Below are positions 49,371 to 59,539 of a DNA stretch of 64,000 bases, piece after piece; the stretch's first letter is position 1; each line of letters opens with the position of its first letter. The DNA is from Lachnospiraceae bacterium. Its GTDB lineage: Bacteria; Bacillota; Clostridia; Lachnospirales; Lachnospiraceae. The notes beneath the pieces were generated by a model. That model made no database searches. It saw only the letters and a list, made by a program, of their open reading frames with translations, and was not told where the DNA came from. The DNA lies in assembly GCA_021771755.1 (NCBI GenBank), contig JAETOL010000008.1, positions 1-64,000 of the forward strand, given 5' to 3'. Position numbers and translations under genes: made by a program.

Positions 49371-50564
49371 ATGAATACATCAATTCGATTTCCAAATCTG
49401 GATATAAATTTCAGATATGTGGGCCGCTCCGTATCTGCTTTTGGAGTTGAGATCACTTTTTATGGAATACTGATCACAGCAGGAATGTTAGCTGCTCTGA
49501 TCTACATGATCCTTCATGCAAAAAGAAAAAAAGAAGATCCTAATCTGTGTCTGGAGATGATGATTTCCTCTCTGATCGGAGGTGTGATCGGAGCGCGGCT
49601 TCTGTATATAGGAACTCATTGGGAGATGTTTTCCGGAAAAACAGTTTCGGAGTTTCTGGATATCTCCAGAGGCGGAATGGATTTTTTGGGCGGACTTCTT
49701 GGAGGAATACTCTTTGGCGCTGTATACTGCCGGATACGCAAGGTGTCTTTTATGCGTTTGGCAGATACTGCCAGTATGGGAACTTTGATTGCGCAGATAA
49801 TAGGAGTATGGGGAAACTTCTTTAGCCGGGAAGCTTTTGGAGAATATACAGATACTTTGTTTGCGATGCAGATTCCGGTGGATGCGGTAGATAAAAGTCT
49901 GATCACTTCTTTGATGCAGTCGCATCTGGCGGAGGCAGAAGGGATTTCTTATATTCAGGTTCATCCACTGTTTCTTTATAAAAGCTTCTGGTTTCTGTTC
50001 CTGTTTATCATTCTGCTTTCCTATGCCTACAGAAAAAAATACGCAGGAGAGATTTTTCTCAGATATCTATCCGGGTATTCTCTGGGAATGGCTGTGATGG
50101 AATGGCTGAGTCCGGACAAATGGCTGATTCCGGGCACAGAGATTCCGGTGCTGCCGCCTTTGTATGCTGTGGCAGCAGTGATCTTATGGATCACGGCAGC
50201 AGTACGCAGAATCCTTTCGAAAAAAAGAGAAAAATACAGACGGCGCAGAAGAGATGCCTACGATTCCTGTGATAAAAAGTCTGGTCTGAACTATGATGAG
50301 ATCCAGACTTATGAAGATGTTTCTCATGAATTTCTGGAAACTGATTTGGCAGACCAGAAAGAAAAAACCGAAGAAAACGAGGTTTCTGAATATGCAGAAA
50401 CAGATGAAAAATCGGAAACAGAAACAGAATCAGCCTGTGGAGAGAAAACGGATCATTCAGAAGAAGCTGAAGCGGAAGATACATCATTGCCGCAGGAAAC
50501 TCAACGGAATGATACAGAACAGGGAGGATCTTTCCCGGTGTCTGAAGATGAGCAGAAAGCTTGA
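49371..50564 (+). CDS. lgt: Prolipoprotein diacylglyceryl transferase with acidic C-terminal extension
   Basis: Membrane protein with GGMDFLGGLLGG and RIGNFF-like GVWGNFFSREAFGEYTD regions; roughly 110-residue Glu-rich tail. Confidence 0.88.
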   Translation: MNTSIRFPNLDINFRYVGRSVSAFGVEITFYGILITAGMLAALIYMILHAKRKKEDPNLCLEMMISSLIGGVIGARLLYIGTHWEMFSGKTVSEFLDISRGGMDFLGGLLGGILFGAVYCRIRKVSFMRLADTASMGTLIAQIIGVWGNFFSREAFGEYTDTLFAMQIPVDAVDKSLITSLMQSHLAEAEGISYIQVHPLFLYKSFWFLFLFIILLSYAYRKKYAGEIFLRYLSGYSLGMAVMEWLSPDKWLIPGTEIPVLPPLYAVAAVILWITAAVRRILSKKREKYRRRRRDAYDSCDKKSGLNYDEIQTYEDVSHEFLETDLADQKEKTEENEVSEYAETDEKSETETESACGEKTDHSEEAEAEDTSLPQETQRNDTEQGGSFPVSEDEQKA

Positions 50565-50593
50565 TAAATTAATAGAAAAAATAGAAATTTTAT

Positions 50594-50646
50594 AAGAAGA
50601 GATGGGGAACTTACCGTGTTAGAGAGTAGGTTCCTCTTCTTTGTTT
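50594..50646 (+). terminator. Terminator after lgt
   Basis: AAGAAGAG...GGGAAC ... GTTCC-TCTTCTT then TGTTTTT. Confidence 0.65.
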
Positions 50647-50680
50647 TTGGGATGGAACTAAAAAAACCTGAGATTCCCAC

Positions 50681-50709
50681 TTGTATTTTCCACATAAATA
50701 GGGTAGAAT
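50681..50709 (+). promoter_or_regulatory. mraZ/dcw promoter
   Basis: TTGTAT - 17 nt - TAGAAT. Confidence 0.6.
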
Positions 50710-50717
50710 GGTTGCAT

Positions 50718-50753
50718 AAGTGGTAGAAAGTGGTGAAAAGTGGTAGCGAATGG
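50718..50753 (+). promoter_or_regulatory. MraZ operator (direct repeats)
   Basis: AAGTGGTAGA AAGTGGTGAA AAGTGGTAGC GAATGG, exact 10-bp period, just downstream of -10. Confidence 0.75.
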
Positions 50754-50832
50754 AAGGAACATGGCAGACCTGTCCATTTCTGCTGAAAAGTACGAAGGGG
50801 AGAATCGTACTTTCCGAGAGTAGGTGAGTTAC

Positions 50833-51264
50833 ATGTTCATGGGAGAATACAACCATACAATCGACGCGAAGGGGCGTCTGATCATCCCTGCTAAGTTCAG
50901 AGAACTTCTGGGAGAGGAGTTTGTACTGACGAAGGGACTGGATGGTTGCCTTTCAGTTTATCCTATGGATGAATGGAAAGCCTTTGAAGAAAAGCTAAGA
51001 GCCTTACCACTTACAAGTAAAGAAGCAAGAACCTTCGCACGTTTCTTTGTTGCAGGTGCGATCATGTGTGAACTGGACAAGCAGGGGAGAATTCTTGTGC
51101 CTCAGGCACTGCGGGAATTTGCTGATCTGGAAAAAGAAGTGGTCATTACCGGAAACCTGAATAAGGCGGAAATATGGAGCAAAGAAAAGTGGAGCGAGAA
51201 CTGCTGTTATGATGATATGGAAAGCGTTGCAGAAGGCATGCGGAAAATGGGTATCATCATTTAA
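50833..51264 (+). CDS. mraZ: Division/cell wall cluster transcriptional repressor MraZ
   Basis: [24 protein letters not shown]. Confidence 0.97.
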   Translation: MFMGEYNHTIDAKGRLIIPAKFRELLGEEFVLTKGLDGCLSVYPMDEWKAFEEKLRALPLTSKEARTFARFFVAGAIMCELDKQGRILVPQALREFADLEKEVVITGNLNKAEIWSKEKWSENCCYDDMESVAEGMRKMGIII

Positions 51265-51302
51265 GCGTTACGCTGGAAAGAAATCCAACACAGGAGACGG
51301 AT

Positions 51303-52247
51303 ATGGAATTTAAACACAAATCTGTATTACTGGAAGAAACCATTGAGGGTTTAAGGGTAAAACCCGACGGGATCTACGTGGATGGAACTCTGGGAGGTGC
51401 AGGGCATGCCTCAGAAGTGTGCCGAAGACTTTCTGCCAAGGGGAGATTTATTGGCATAGATCAGGACCAGGATGCAATAGTTGCTGCGAGTGAAAGGTTG
51501 GCTGCCTATAAAGACAGAGTGACGATCATTCGCAGCAACTATTGTTACATGGTAAATGAATTGAAGAACCTTGGTATCCATCAGGTAGACGGAATAGTGC
51601 TGGATCTGGGAGTTTCCTCCTATCAGCTTGATAATGAAGAGCGCGGCTTCACTTATAGAGTAGACGCGCCTCTTGACATGCGTATGGATCAGAGACAGAG
51701 CCGGACAGCAGCAGACATCATCAATGGTTACGAAGAAAAAGAACTGTACCGTATCATTCGTGATTACGGTGAAGATAAATTTGCAAAGAACATTGCGAAA
51801 CACATTGTTGCAGCAAGACAGGAGAAACCTATAAACACAACAGGAGAGCTGACAGAGATCATACGCCGTGCCATACCTATGAAGATTCAGGCAGCAGGCG
51901 GTCATCCGGCAAAAAGAACATTTCAGGCTGTTCGTATTGAACTGAACAGAGAACTGGATGTACTCAGGGAATCTTTGGACGGGATGATCGATATTCTGGG
52001 AGATGGAGGGCGCATCTGCGTGATCACGTTCCATTCTCTGGAAGACAGGATCGTCAAGACGATTTTCCGCAAAAATGAAAATCCCTGTACCTGCCCTCCG
52101 GATTTTCCTGTATGTGTCTGCGGCAAAAAGCCGAAAGGAAAGGTGATCACACGAAAACCGATCCTGCCCGGAGAACAGGAACTGGAAGAAAATTCCAGAT
52201 CTAAAAGTGCGAAGCTGCGTATTTTTGAGCGCAGGCTGGAGCAGTAG
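51303..52247 (+). CDS. rsmH: 16S rRNA (cytosine1402-N4)-methyltransferase
   Basis: [12 protein letters not shown]...[27 protein letters not shown]. Confidence 0.97.
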   Translation: MEFKHKSVLLEETIEGLRVKPDGIYVDGTLGGAGHASEVCRRLSAKGRFIGIDQDQDAIVAASERLAAYKDRVTIIRSNYCYMVNELKNLGIHQVDGIVLDLGVSSYQLDNEERGFTYRVDAPLDMRMDQRQSRTAADIINGYEEKELYRIIRDYGEDKFAKNIAKHIVAARQEKPINTTGELTEIIRRAIPMKIQAAGGHPAKRTFQAVRIELNRELDVLRESLDGMIDILGDGGRICVITFHSLEDRIVKTIFRKNENPCTCPPDFPVCVCGKKPKGKVITRKPILPGEQELEENSRSKSAKLRIFERRLEQ

Positions 52248-52284
52248 GCAATTGTTTTTGAAAGTGAAAGAAAGTTAGTGATAG

Positions 52285-52857
52285 ATGATGGACAGGACAA
52301 ACAGAGCAGTGACAGACAGAAGAAGCAGAGAGAATGCCAGAAACATTCAGAATGTGTATGTAGATGGAAATGCTGCAAGAAGACTGCAGGAAGTCCCTGA
52401 CAGAAGATATTCTTCCGGGAGACCTGCACAGAACAGAAAAAGAAAAAGTTCTCGGAGTGCAGCTTCTGCAAAAGCGTCAGGCCGCGCAAGAGAGGTCAGC
52501 AGAACAACGCTGAGAAACCGCAGAAAGGCAATGAGCATGGGGCGGGGATACGTTGTATTTCTTACCGTGGTCTCAGTAGCAGTCCTGTTTTTCTGTGTAC
52601 ATTACCTTCAGCTCAGATCAGATGTTACAGGGAGGATCAAAACAGTCGCAGCTCTTGAATCAGAGTTAAGTGAGCTTCGGGAAGAAAATGATGCGTATGA
52701 AAGCCAGGTGAATTCAGATGTGGATCTGAACAGGATCAAAAAGATCGCCATCGGCCGCCTGGGAATGAATTATCCACGAGATGATCAGAAAAAAACATAC
52801 AGTATGTCAAACAATAGTTATGTGAGACAGTATCAGGACATTCCGGATAAAAAATAA
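52285..52857 (+). CDS. ftsL: FtsL-like septum formation protein
   Basis: Basic N-terminus, single TM, short coiled coil; between rsmH and pbp in dcw cluster. Confidence 0.75.
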   Translation: MMDRTNRAVTDRRSRENARNIQNVYVDGNAARRLQEVPDRRYSSGRPAQNRKRKSSRSAASAKASGRAREVSRTTLRNRRKAMSMGRGYVVFLTVVSVAVLFFCVHYLQLRSDVTGRIKTVAALESELSELREENDAYESQVNSDVDLNRIKKIAIGRLGMNYPRDDQKKTYSMSNNSYVRQYQDIPDKK

Positions 52858-52868
52858 GAGGTGAGAAT

Positions 52869-55118
52869 TTGGAAAACAGCAGGAGGAGAAAAAAACCACA
52901 GAGAAAAATCAATCATCAGATGAGAGGAAAGCTGGCAGGACTGTTTGGAGCAGTGCTGCTGGCTTTAGTTTGTTTGCTGGGAAGAATTACCTATATTAAT
53001 GCGACCAGCGGAAATAAATACAAAAAACAGGTACTGACCCAGGCTCAGCAGAAATATGCCAGCAATGTTCTTCCGGCAAAGCGAGGCAATATTTATGACA
53101 GAAATGGAAATATCCTTGCTACAAGTAATAAGGTATACAATGTGATTCTGGACTGTAAGACAGTAAATTCTGACGAGGATTATGCGGAGCCGACGATTCG
53201 TGCCCTGGATAAAATCCTGGGTGTGGAAGAAGAAAAAGTACGTTCGCTTCTTACAGATCAAAGTACCAGCAACAGTCAGTATCAGATTCTGATCAAAAAA
53301 CTTTCCATGGATAAGAAAAAGGAATTTGAAAATTACTGTACTGTGGAAGAGGACAGTGGGCTTTCTGAGACAGAAATAAAAGAAAGGACCAATGTAAAAG
53401 GTGTCTGGTTCGAAGAAGACTATCTCAGAAGCTATCCGTTTAACAGTCTTGCCTGTGACACGATTGGCTTTACTCTTTCCAGAGATGTTGCGGATGTCGG
53501 TCTTGAGAGTTACTACAACAGTACACTTATGGGAGCGGATGGGCGTCAGTATGGATATTTTAACAGCGATTCAGATGTTGAACAAACGATCATTGAACCA
53601 GTGGATGGAAAAAATATTGTAACCACTATCGATGTAGGAATACAGCAGATCGTAGAAAAATACGTAAATGGATTTAAGAAAAAAATGGGAGCCAAAGATA
53701 TCGGTGTTATCATAGAAGATCCCAATACCGGTGAAATTCTTGCTATGGATGCAGGAGACCGTTACGATCTGAATGACCCGCGGGATCTTTCCAGTGTTTA
53801 TTCCGAGGAAGAGATCAAGGCAATGAATGATGCGGAAACGGTGCAGGCACTGAATGATATGTGGAACAATTTCTGTATCACAGATGCATATGAACCGGGT
53901 TCCGTAATCAAACCGATCGTTGTAGCGGGTGCTTTGGAAAAAGGCGGGATTTCTGAAACCGATACCTTCTTGTGTGACGGCGGAGAAGCTTTTGGAGCAA
54001 ATGGAGACCCATATATTAAATGTGCGGTGTGGCCGGACGCCCATGGGCAGGAGGATCTGACACATGTGATCGCAAATTCCTGTAATGACGGTATGATGGC
54101 CATTGCTGCGGCGATGGGGGCAGATGAATTTATCAAGGCACAGAGTCTTTTTAATTTTGGAAGCCGTACAGGAATCGACCTTCCTAATGAAGGGTATGGA
54201 ATCATCCATACTTCAGAGACAATGGGTGTGACAGAGCTTGCATGTTCTGCATTTGGACAGGGAATCACCTGTACCATGATCCAGGAGATCAATGCCATGT
54301 GTTCAGTTATCAATGGAGGCTATTATTATCAGCCCCATCTGGTAAAAGAAGTACAGGACAACAGCGGAAGCACTGTGAAAAATATTGATCCGGTTCTTCT
54401 GAAACAGACCATTTCTTCGGAGATTTCTGCTGATATCCGGTCTTATATGGAGGCAAGTGTTGTGGAAGGTACCAGCCGTACGTCAAAAGTCCAGGGCTAC
54501 AGCTCCGGCGGTAAGACAGGTACAGCGGAGAAACTGCCGCGAGGAAATGGTAAGTATCTGGTATCCTTTATTACTTTTGCTCCGGTGGAAGAACCCCAGC
54601 TTGTTTTGTATGTGGTAGTAGACGAACCGAATGCGGAAAATCAGGCAGACAGTAAATATCCTCAGTATATTGCACAGGGAATCCTGTCGGAACTTCTTCC
54701 TTATATGAATATTGAGCCAGATGAGGCAGAAGATGGAAATGTTCCGGAAACAGAATTATGGGAAGGATTTGATGGTGTTCTGGAGGATATTTCCGGAGGA
54801 AGCGTAGATGCAGCCGGAAATCTTGTAGATGCAGAAGGCAATCTGATCGATATGGAAGGAAACCGGGTAGACGAGGAAGGATACCTCCTTAACGATGAGG
54901 GCCAGAGAAAAATAGATGAAAATGGTGAGTATATCAAATCTCAGAATATGGAAACCTTTTCTGGAGAAACGCTTCCGTCTTCGGAAAGCGGTGAGTCGGT
55001 AGGAGATGCAGTGTCCAACCCGGCGGCTCCGGCTCCGCCGGAAGGCGAAGAAGATCCTGTTGATGGAAACAATATGGAAAGTGAAGGAATCACGAATGAG
55101 GAAGCCGGACTGGAATAA
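52869..55118 (+). CDS. Class B penicillin-binding protein (FtsI/PBP2B family)
   Basis: SVIK (EPGSVIKP), SCN (ANSCND), KTGTAEK; TTG start; long C-terminal tail. Confidence 0.93.
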   Translation: MENSRRRKKPQRKINHQMRGKLAGLFGAVLLALVCLLGRITYINATSGNKYKKQVLTQAQQKYASNVLPAKRGNIYDRNGNILATSNKVYNVILDCKTVNSDEDYAEPTIRALDKILGVEEEKVRSLLTDQSTSNSQYQILIKKLSMDKKKEFENYCTVEEDSGLSETEIKERTNVKGVWFEEDYLRSYPFNSLACDTIGFTLSRDVADVGLESYYNSTLMGADGRQYGYFNSDSDVEQTIIEPVDGKNIVTTIDVGIQQIVEKYVNGFKKKMGAKDIGVIIEDPNTGEILAMDAGDRYDLNDPRDLSSVYSEEEIKAMNDAETVQALNDMWNNFCITDAYEPGSVIKPIVVAGALEKGGISETDTFLCDGGEAFGANGDPYIKCAVWPDAHGQEDLTHVIANSCNDGMMAIAAAMGADEFIKAQSLFNFGSRTGIDLPNEGYGIIHTSETMGVTELACSAFGQGITCTMIQEINAMCSVINGGYYYQPHLVKEVQDNSGSTVKNIDPVLLKQTISSEISADIRSYMEASVVEGTSRTSKVQGYSSGGKTGTAEKLPRGNGKYLVSFITFAPVEEPQLVLYVVVDEPNAENQADSKYPQYIAQGILSELLPYMNIEPDEAEDGNVPETELWEGFDGVLEDISGGSVDAAGNLVDAEGNLIDMEGNRVDEEGYLLNDEGQRKIDENGEYIKSQNMETFSGETLPSSESGESVGDAVSNPAAPAPPEGEEDPVDGNNMESEGITNEEAGLE
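54804..54935 (+). repeat. Heptad-like tandem repeats in PBP C-terminal tail
   Basis: VDAAGNL/VDAEGNL/IDMEGNR/VDEEGYL/LNDEGQR/KIDENGEY. Confidence 0.8.
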
Positions 55119-55155
55119 ATTTTTTTATTCTTATGGTTTCAGGTAACGAAACATA

Positions 55156-55207
55156 CCCCACAGAGACAGCTCATATATTTTTATGAGAATCTCTGTGGGG
55201 ATTTTTT
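55156..55207 (+). terminator. Terminator-like hairpin abutting the second PBP start codon
   Basis: CCCCACAGAGA (55156-55166)/TCTCTGTGGGG (55190-55200), inner CTCATA/TATGAG, then ATTTTTT and ATG 55208. Confidence 0.8.
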
Positions 55208-56962
55208 ATGAAAAAAAATATGACATATCATAAAAAGAAGGTGTGGGTAGTTTTTCTTTTGTGTATCCTGATGCTTTTTGGGCTGGTGGGAAGACTTGTG
55301 TGGCTGATGGGATTTCGCTCTGATCACTATTATGAAAAAGCAGAAGATCTTCATGAAAGAGAACGGGATATCAAAGCTGCCAGAGGAAGAATCCTGGACG
55401 CCAATGGAAAGGTGCTGGCAGATAATAAAACCGTATGTACGGTATCTGTGATTCACAGTCAGGTAAAAGAACCGGAGAAAGTAATCCGTCTGCTTTCGTC
55501 GGAATTGGGGATATCTGAGGGGGAAATCCGAAAAAAAGTGGAAAAAGTATCTTCTATTGAAAGAATCCGGACAAATGTAGAAAAAGAAACAGGAGATGCC
55601 ATACGAAAAGCAGGGCTGGAAGGAGTGAAGGTGGATGAAGATCACAAAAGATATTATCCATACGATACTTTGGCATCCACAGTTTTGGGATTTACCGGAG
55701 GAGACAATCAGGGGATCATAGGACTGGAAGTAGAATATGAGGAGGTTTTAAGAGGGACACCGGGCAAAATACTGACGACTACAGACGCAAGGGGAGTAGA
55801 AATCGATGAGATAGGGGAAAGCCGGGTGGAACCGGTAAACGGAGGGGATCTCAGATTAAGTCTGGACATCAGTATTCAGGAATTTGTTCAGCAGGCTGCT
55901 CTGAAAGTAATGGAAGAAAAACAGGCAGAAAGAGTTTCTATTCTTTTGATGAATCCTCAGAATGGAGAAATCTATGCATGTGTCAATGTGCCGGAATTTG
56001 ATCTGAACCACCCCTTTGAACTGAATACAGGAGAAGATGTTTCCTCCATGAATACACAAAAAGTCCAGGAGCTTTTAAACCGTATGTGGAGAAATCCCTG
56101 TTTAAATGATACTTATGAGCCGGGTTCTACCTTTAAGATTATTACAATGGCAGCGGGACTTCAGGAAGGAGTTGTTTCTCTTGAAGACCGATTTTATTGT
56201 CCGGGTTATAAGCTGGTGGATGACAGAAGGATCCATTGTGCAAACCGAAGAGGTCATGGTTCTCAGAATTTTGTAGAAGGCGCTCAGAATTCCTGCAACC
56301 CTGTTTTTATTGAGGTGGGTCTCCGGCTGGGAGTGGAAAAATATTATGAGTATTTCCGCAGGTTCGGGCTGATGGAAAAAACAGGGATCGACCTTCCTGG
56401 AGAAGCAGGTACGATCATGCACAAGATGGAGAATATGGGAAATGTAGAACTGGCGACGGTGTCTTTTGGGCAGTCTTTTCAGATCACACCTGTCCAGCTT
56501 GCCGCAACGGTCAGTTCTTTGATCAATGGAGGGAAAAGGATCACCCCTCATTTTGGTGTGGCTGTCCAGAGTGAAGATGGAAAATATATAAAGGAACTGA
56601 AATATCCTTCCAGATCCGGAATTATATCTCAGGATGTTTCGGAAAAGGTCCGAGGTATTCTGGAAACGGTGGTTTCTCAGGGATCTGGACGGAATGCGTC
56701 TGTTCCTGGTTATTCCATTGGAGGAAAAACTGCCACTTCTCAGACACTTCCAAGAAGCGCCAACCGCTATATTTCCTCTTTCCTTGGATTTGCACCTGCC
56801 GAAGATCCTAAGGTACTGGCATTGTGCGTGATCCATGATCCGAAAGGGATTTATTATGGAGGGACGATTGCAGCTCCGGTAGTCAGAAGCATCTTTGAAA
56901 ATGTGCTGCCCTACCTGGGAATCAAAAAAACAGCGGTGCCGATACAGGAGGGTGACAGTTAA
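55208..56962 (+). CDS. Class B penicillin-binding protein (SpoVD/FtsI family)
   Basis: STFK (EPGSTFKI), SCN (QNSCNP), KTATSQT in place of KTG; follows first PBP. Confidence 0.92.
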   Translation: MKKNMTYHKKKVWVVFLLCILMLFGLVGRLVWLMGFRSDHYYEKAEDLHERERDIKAARGRILDANGKVLADNKTVCTVSVIHSQVKEPEKVIRLLSSELGISEGEIRKKVEKVSSIERIRTNVEKETGDAIRKAGLEGVKVDEDHKRYYPYDTLASTVLGFTGGDNQGIIGLEVEYEEVLRGTPGKILTTTDARGVEIDEIGESRVEPVNGGDLRLSLDISIQEFVQQAALKVMEEKQAERVSILLMNPQNGEIYACVNVPEFDLNHPFELNTGEDVSSMNTQKVQELLNRMWRNPCLNDTYEPGSTFKIITMAAGLQEGVVSLEDRFYCPGYKLVDDRRIHCANRRGHGSQNFVEGAQNSCNPVFIEVGLRLGVEKYYEYFRRFGLMEKTGIDLPGEAGTIMHKMENMGNVELATVSFGQSFQITPVQLAATVSSLINGGKRITPHFGVAVQSEDGKYIKELKYPSRSGIISQDVSEKVRGILETVVSQGSGRNASVPGYSIGGKTATSQTLPRSANRYISSFLGFAPAEDPKVLALCVIHDPKGIYYGGTIAAPVVRSIFENVLPYLGIKKTAVPIQEGDS

Positions 56963-57077
56963 TGTAAACGGAGTGAACAGTAACGGTTGATAAATTCTTC
57001 AAAAAGCTTTATACTGTTTATGATATGTGTTTATGAAATAAAACATAAAAAACGAAAGAATGATAAGAGGTGTAAGG

Positions 57078-58034
57078 ATGAATTATCAAGTTATAATCCC
57101 GGTTCTGGTTTCTTTTGCCATCAGTCTGGTTCTGGGACCAGTGATCATCCCGTTTCTGAGGAAACTCAAGATGGGACAGACAGAACGAGTTGAGGGCGTA
57201 CAGTCTCATTTAAAAAAAGCAGGGACTCCTACCATGGGAGGAATTATCTTCCTGATTGCAGCAGTGGTTACATCTTTGTTTTATGTAAAAGATTATCCTT
57301 CTATTATACCGATTCTGTTTTTGACACTGGGATTCGGAATCATCGGATTTCTTGACGATTATCTGAAGGTAGTGCTGAGACGTTCCGATGGTCTTCTTCC
57401 ATGGCAGAAATTTTTGCTCCAGGTGATCGTAACCGGGATTTTTGTATTCTACCTTCTTAATTATACAGATATCTCGCTGAATATGCTGATCCCGTTCTGG
57501 CCAGGTCATTATCTTAACCTTGGCATTCTGGCAGTTCCAGTTCTGTTTATTGCTGTGATCGGTACAGTTAACGGTGTGAACTTTACAGACGGACTGGATG
57601 GACTGGCGTCCAGTGTTACTTTGATCGTTGCAGTATTCTTTACTGTAGTATCTATTGGTATGAAAAGCGGTATAGAATCTGTTACCTGCGCAGTGGTAGG
57701 CGGATTGATGGGATTTCTGCTGTTTAATGTGTATCCGGCAAAGATCTTTATGGGAGATACCGGTTCTCTGGCTCTTGGAGGATTTGTGGCAGGAACTGCA
57801 TATGTGCTGCAGATGCCGCTGTTTATTCTTCTTGTGGGAATCATCTATCTTATTGAGGTGCTTTCCGTTATGATCCAGGTAACATATTTTAAGGCGACAC
57901 ATGGAAAGAGAATCTTTAAGATGGCGCCGATCCATCATCATTTTGAGCTTTGCGGATGGTCAGAAACAAGGGTGGTAGCTGTATTTTCCATAGTGACTGC
58001 TATTATGTGCCTGATCGCGTTTATGGCATTATGA
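57078..58034 (+). CDS. mraY: Phospho-N-acetylmuramoyl-pentapeptide transferase
   Basis: GTPTMGGIIFL, NFTDGLDGLASS, MAPIHHHFELCGWSE. Confidence 0.96.
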   Translation: MNYQVIIPVLVSFAISLVLGPVIIPFLRKLKMGQTERVEGVQSHLKKAGTPTMGGIIFLIAAVVTSLFYVKDYPSIIPILFLTLGFGIIGFLDDYLKVVLRRSDGLLPWQKFLLQVIVTGIFVFYLLNYTDISLNMLIPFWPGHYLNLGILAVPVLFIAVIGTVNGVNFTDGLDGLASSVTLIVAVFFTVVSIGMKSGIESVTCAVVGGLMGFLLFNVYPAKIFMGDTGSLALGGFVAGTAYVLQMPLFILLVGIIYLIEVLSVMIQVTYFKATHGKRIFKMAPIHHHFELCGWSETRVVAVFSIVTAIMCLIAFMAL

Positions 58035-58051
58035 TCGGGGAGGATACACAA

Positions 58052-59407
58052 ATGGATTTAAAAGGAAAAAAAGTTCTGGTATTCGGTTCTGGAAAAAGTG
58101 GAATTGGAGCTGCAGAACTGCTTGGACAGGTCGGTGCCGATCCGATTATTTATGATGGCAATGCTGATCTGGATAAAGAGGCAGTCATACATAAGCTTCC
58201 GAATATCAAAAATCTGGAGGTCTATGCAGGAGAGCTTCCGCAGGATGTACAGAAAAATCTGGATCTTGTTGTCCTGAGTCCGGGCGTGCCTACGGATCTT
58301 CCTTTGGTAAAAAGTTTTTATCAGCAGGGATTATCTGTGTGGGGTGAGGTGGAACTGGCCTATCGCACAGGAAAAGGACGTGTTCTTGCAATTACAGGAA
58401 CAAATGGAAAAACAACTACAACGGCTCTTCTTGGAAAGATCATGAGCGATGCAGAAAAATCAGTATTTGTTGTAGGAAATATCGGAACTCCATATACCTC
58501 CAAGGCACTGGATATGAAAGAGGATTCTGTGACAGTGGCAGAGATTTCCAGTTTTCAGCTGGAAACAGTGGAGCGGTTTGCTCCGGAGGTAAGTGCCATC
58601 CTGAATATCACAGAAGATCATCTGAATCGTCATCATACCATGGAGGAATATATCCGGGTAAAAGAACTGATTGTAAAAAATCAGAATCCGGAAAACGTAT
58701 GTGTTTTGAATTATGAGGATCCGGTGCTGAGGGAATTTGGAAAAAACATTGTTCCAAAGACGGTTTACTTTTCCAGTGATCGAATCCTGGATCAGGGAAT
58801 CTATCTGGATGAAGACCAGATCATCCTGAAAACAGAAAAAGAAGAGATTCTTCTGGCAAAGACAGGAGAACTGAAGCTTCTTGGAAAACATAATTATGAA
58901 AATGTAATGGCAGCTGCTGCAATGGCTTATTATGCAGGAGTTCCGGTGGAGAGTATTCGCAGGAGCATCTGTCAGTTTACAGCCGTAGAGCACAGGATCG
59001 AATATGTAACAGAAAAAAATGGAGTGGTTTATTATAACGATTCCAAGGGAACGAATCCGGATGCAGCTATTAAAGGAATTCAAGCTATGGATCGTCCTAC
59101 CTGGCTGATTGCAGGAGGCTACGACAAAGGTTCCTGTTATGATGAATGGCTGAAATGCTTTGACGGGAAAGTCCGCTCCCTGATCCTGATCGGACAGACA
59201 AAAGAGAAGATACGAGATGATGCAGAACGCCTGAACGTTTGCTCCTGTATCCTTTGCGAGGATTTGGAAGAAGCTGTGAAGGTATGTGCCGAGAAGGCCC
59301 GGCCGGGAGATGCAGTTCTTCTTTCTCCGGCCTGTGCAAGCTGGGGACAGTTTGAGAATTATGAACAGCGTGGAGATATGTTCAAGAAATTCGTGAATGA
59401 TCTTTGA
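58052..59407 (+). CDS. murD: UDP-N-acetylmuramoylalanine-D-glutamate ligase
   Basis: VFGSGKSGIGAAELL, ITGTNGKTTTTALLG, YYNDSKGTNPDA; SD ggggagg. Confidence 0.96.
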   Translation: MDLKGKKVLVFGSGKSGIGAAELLGQVGADPIIYDGNADLDKEAVIHKLPNIKNLEVYAGELPQDVQKNLDLVVLSPGVPTDLPLVKSFYQQGLSVWGEVELAYRTGKGRVLAITGTNGKTTTTALLGKIMSDAEKSVFVVGNIGTPYTSKALDMKEDSVTVAEISSFQLETVERFAPEVSAILNITEDHLNRHHTMEEYIRVKELIVKNQNPENVCVLNYEDPVLREFGKNIVPKTVYFSSDRILDQGIYLDEDQIILKTEKEEILLAKTGELKLLGKHNYENVMAAAAMAYYAGVPVESIRRSICQFTAVEHRIEYVTEKNGVVYYNDSKGTNPDAAIKGIQAMDRPTWLIAGGYDKGSCYDEWLKCFDGKVRSLILIGQTKEKIRDDAERLNVCSCILCEDLEEAVKVCAEKARPGDAVLLSPACASWGQFENYEQRGDMFKKFVNDL

Positions 59408-59447
59408 ACCAAAGATGTCAGTTAAAACCCTATATTATATATCACAG

Positions 59448-59480
59448 AAAAAATGACCGGTATTCTGCCGGTCATTTTTC
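59448..59480 (+). terminator. Terminator between murD and ftsW
   Basis: AAAAATGACCGG TATTCTG CCGGTCATTTTT. Confidence 0.8.
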
Positions 59481-59539
59481 AGTTCTTTTGACAAAAGAAA
59501 AAACATATTCATTATTAATGAGGCTGTGGGAGTAAGCTT

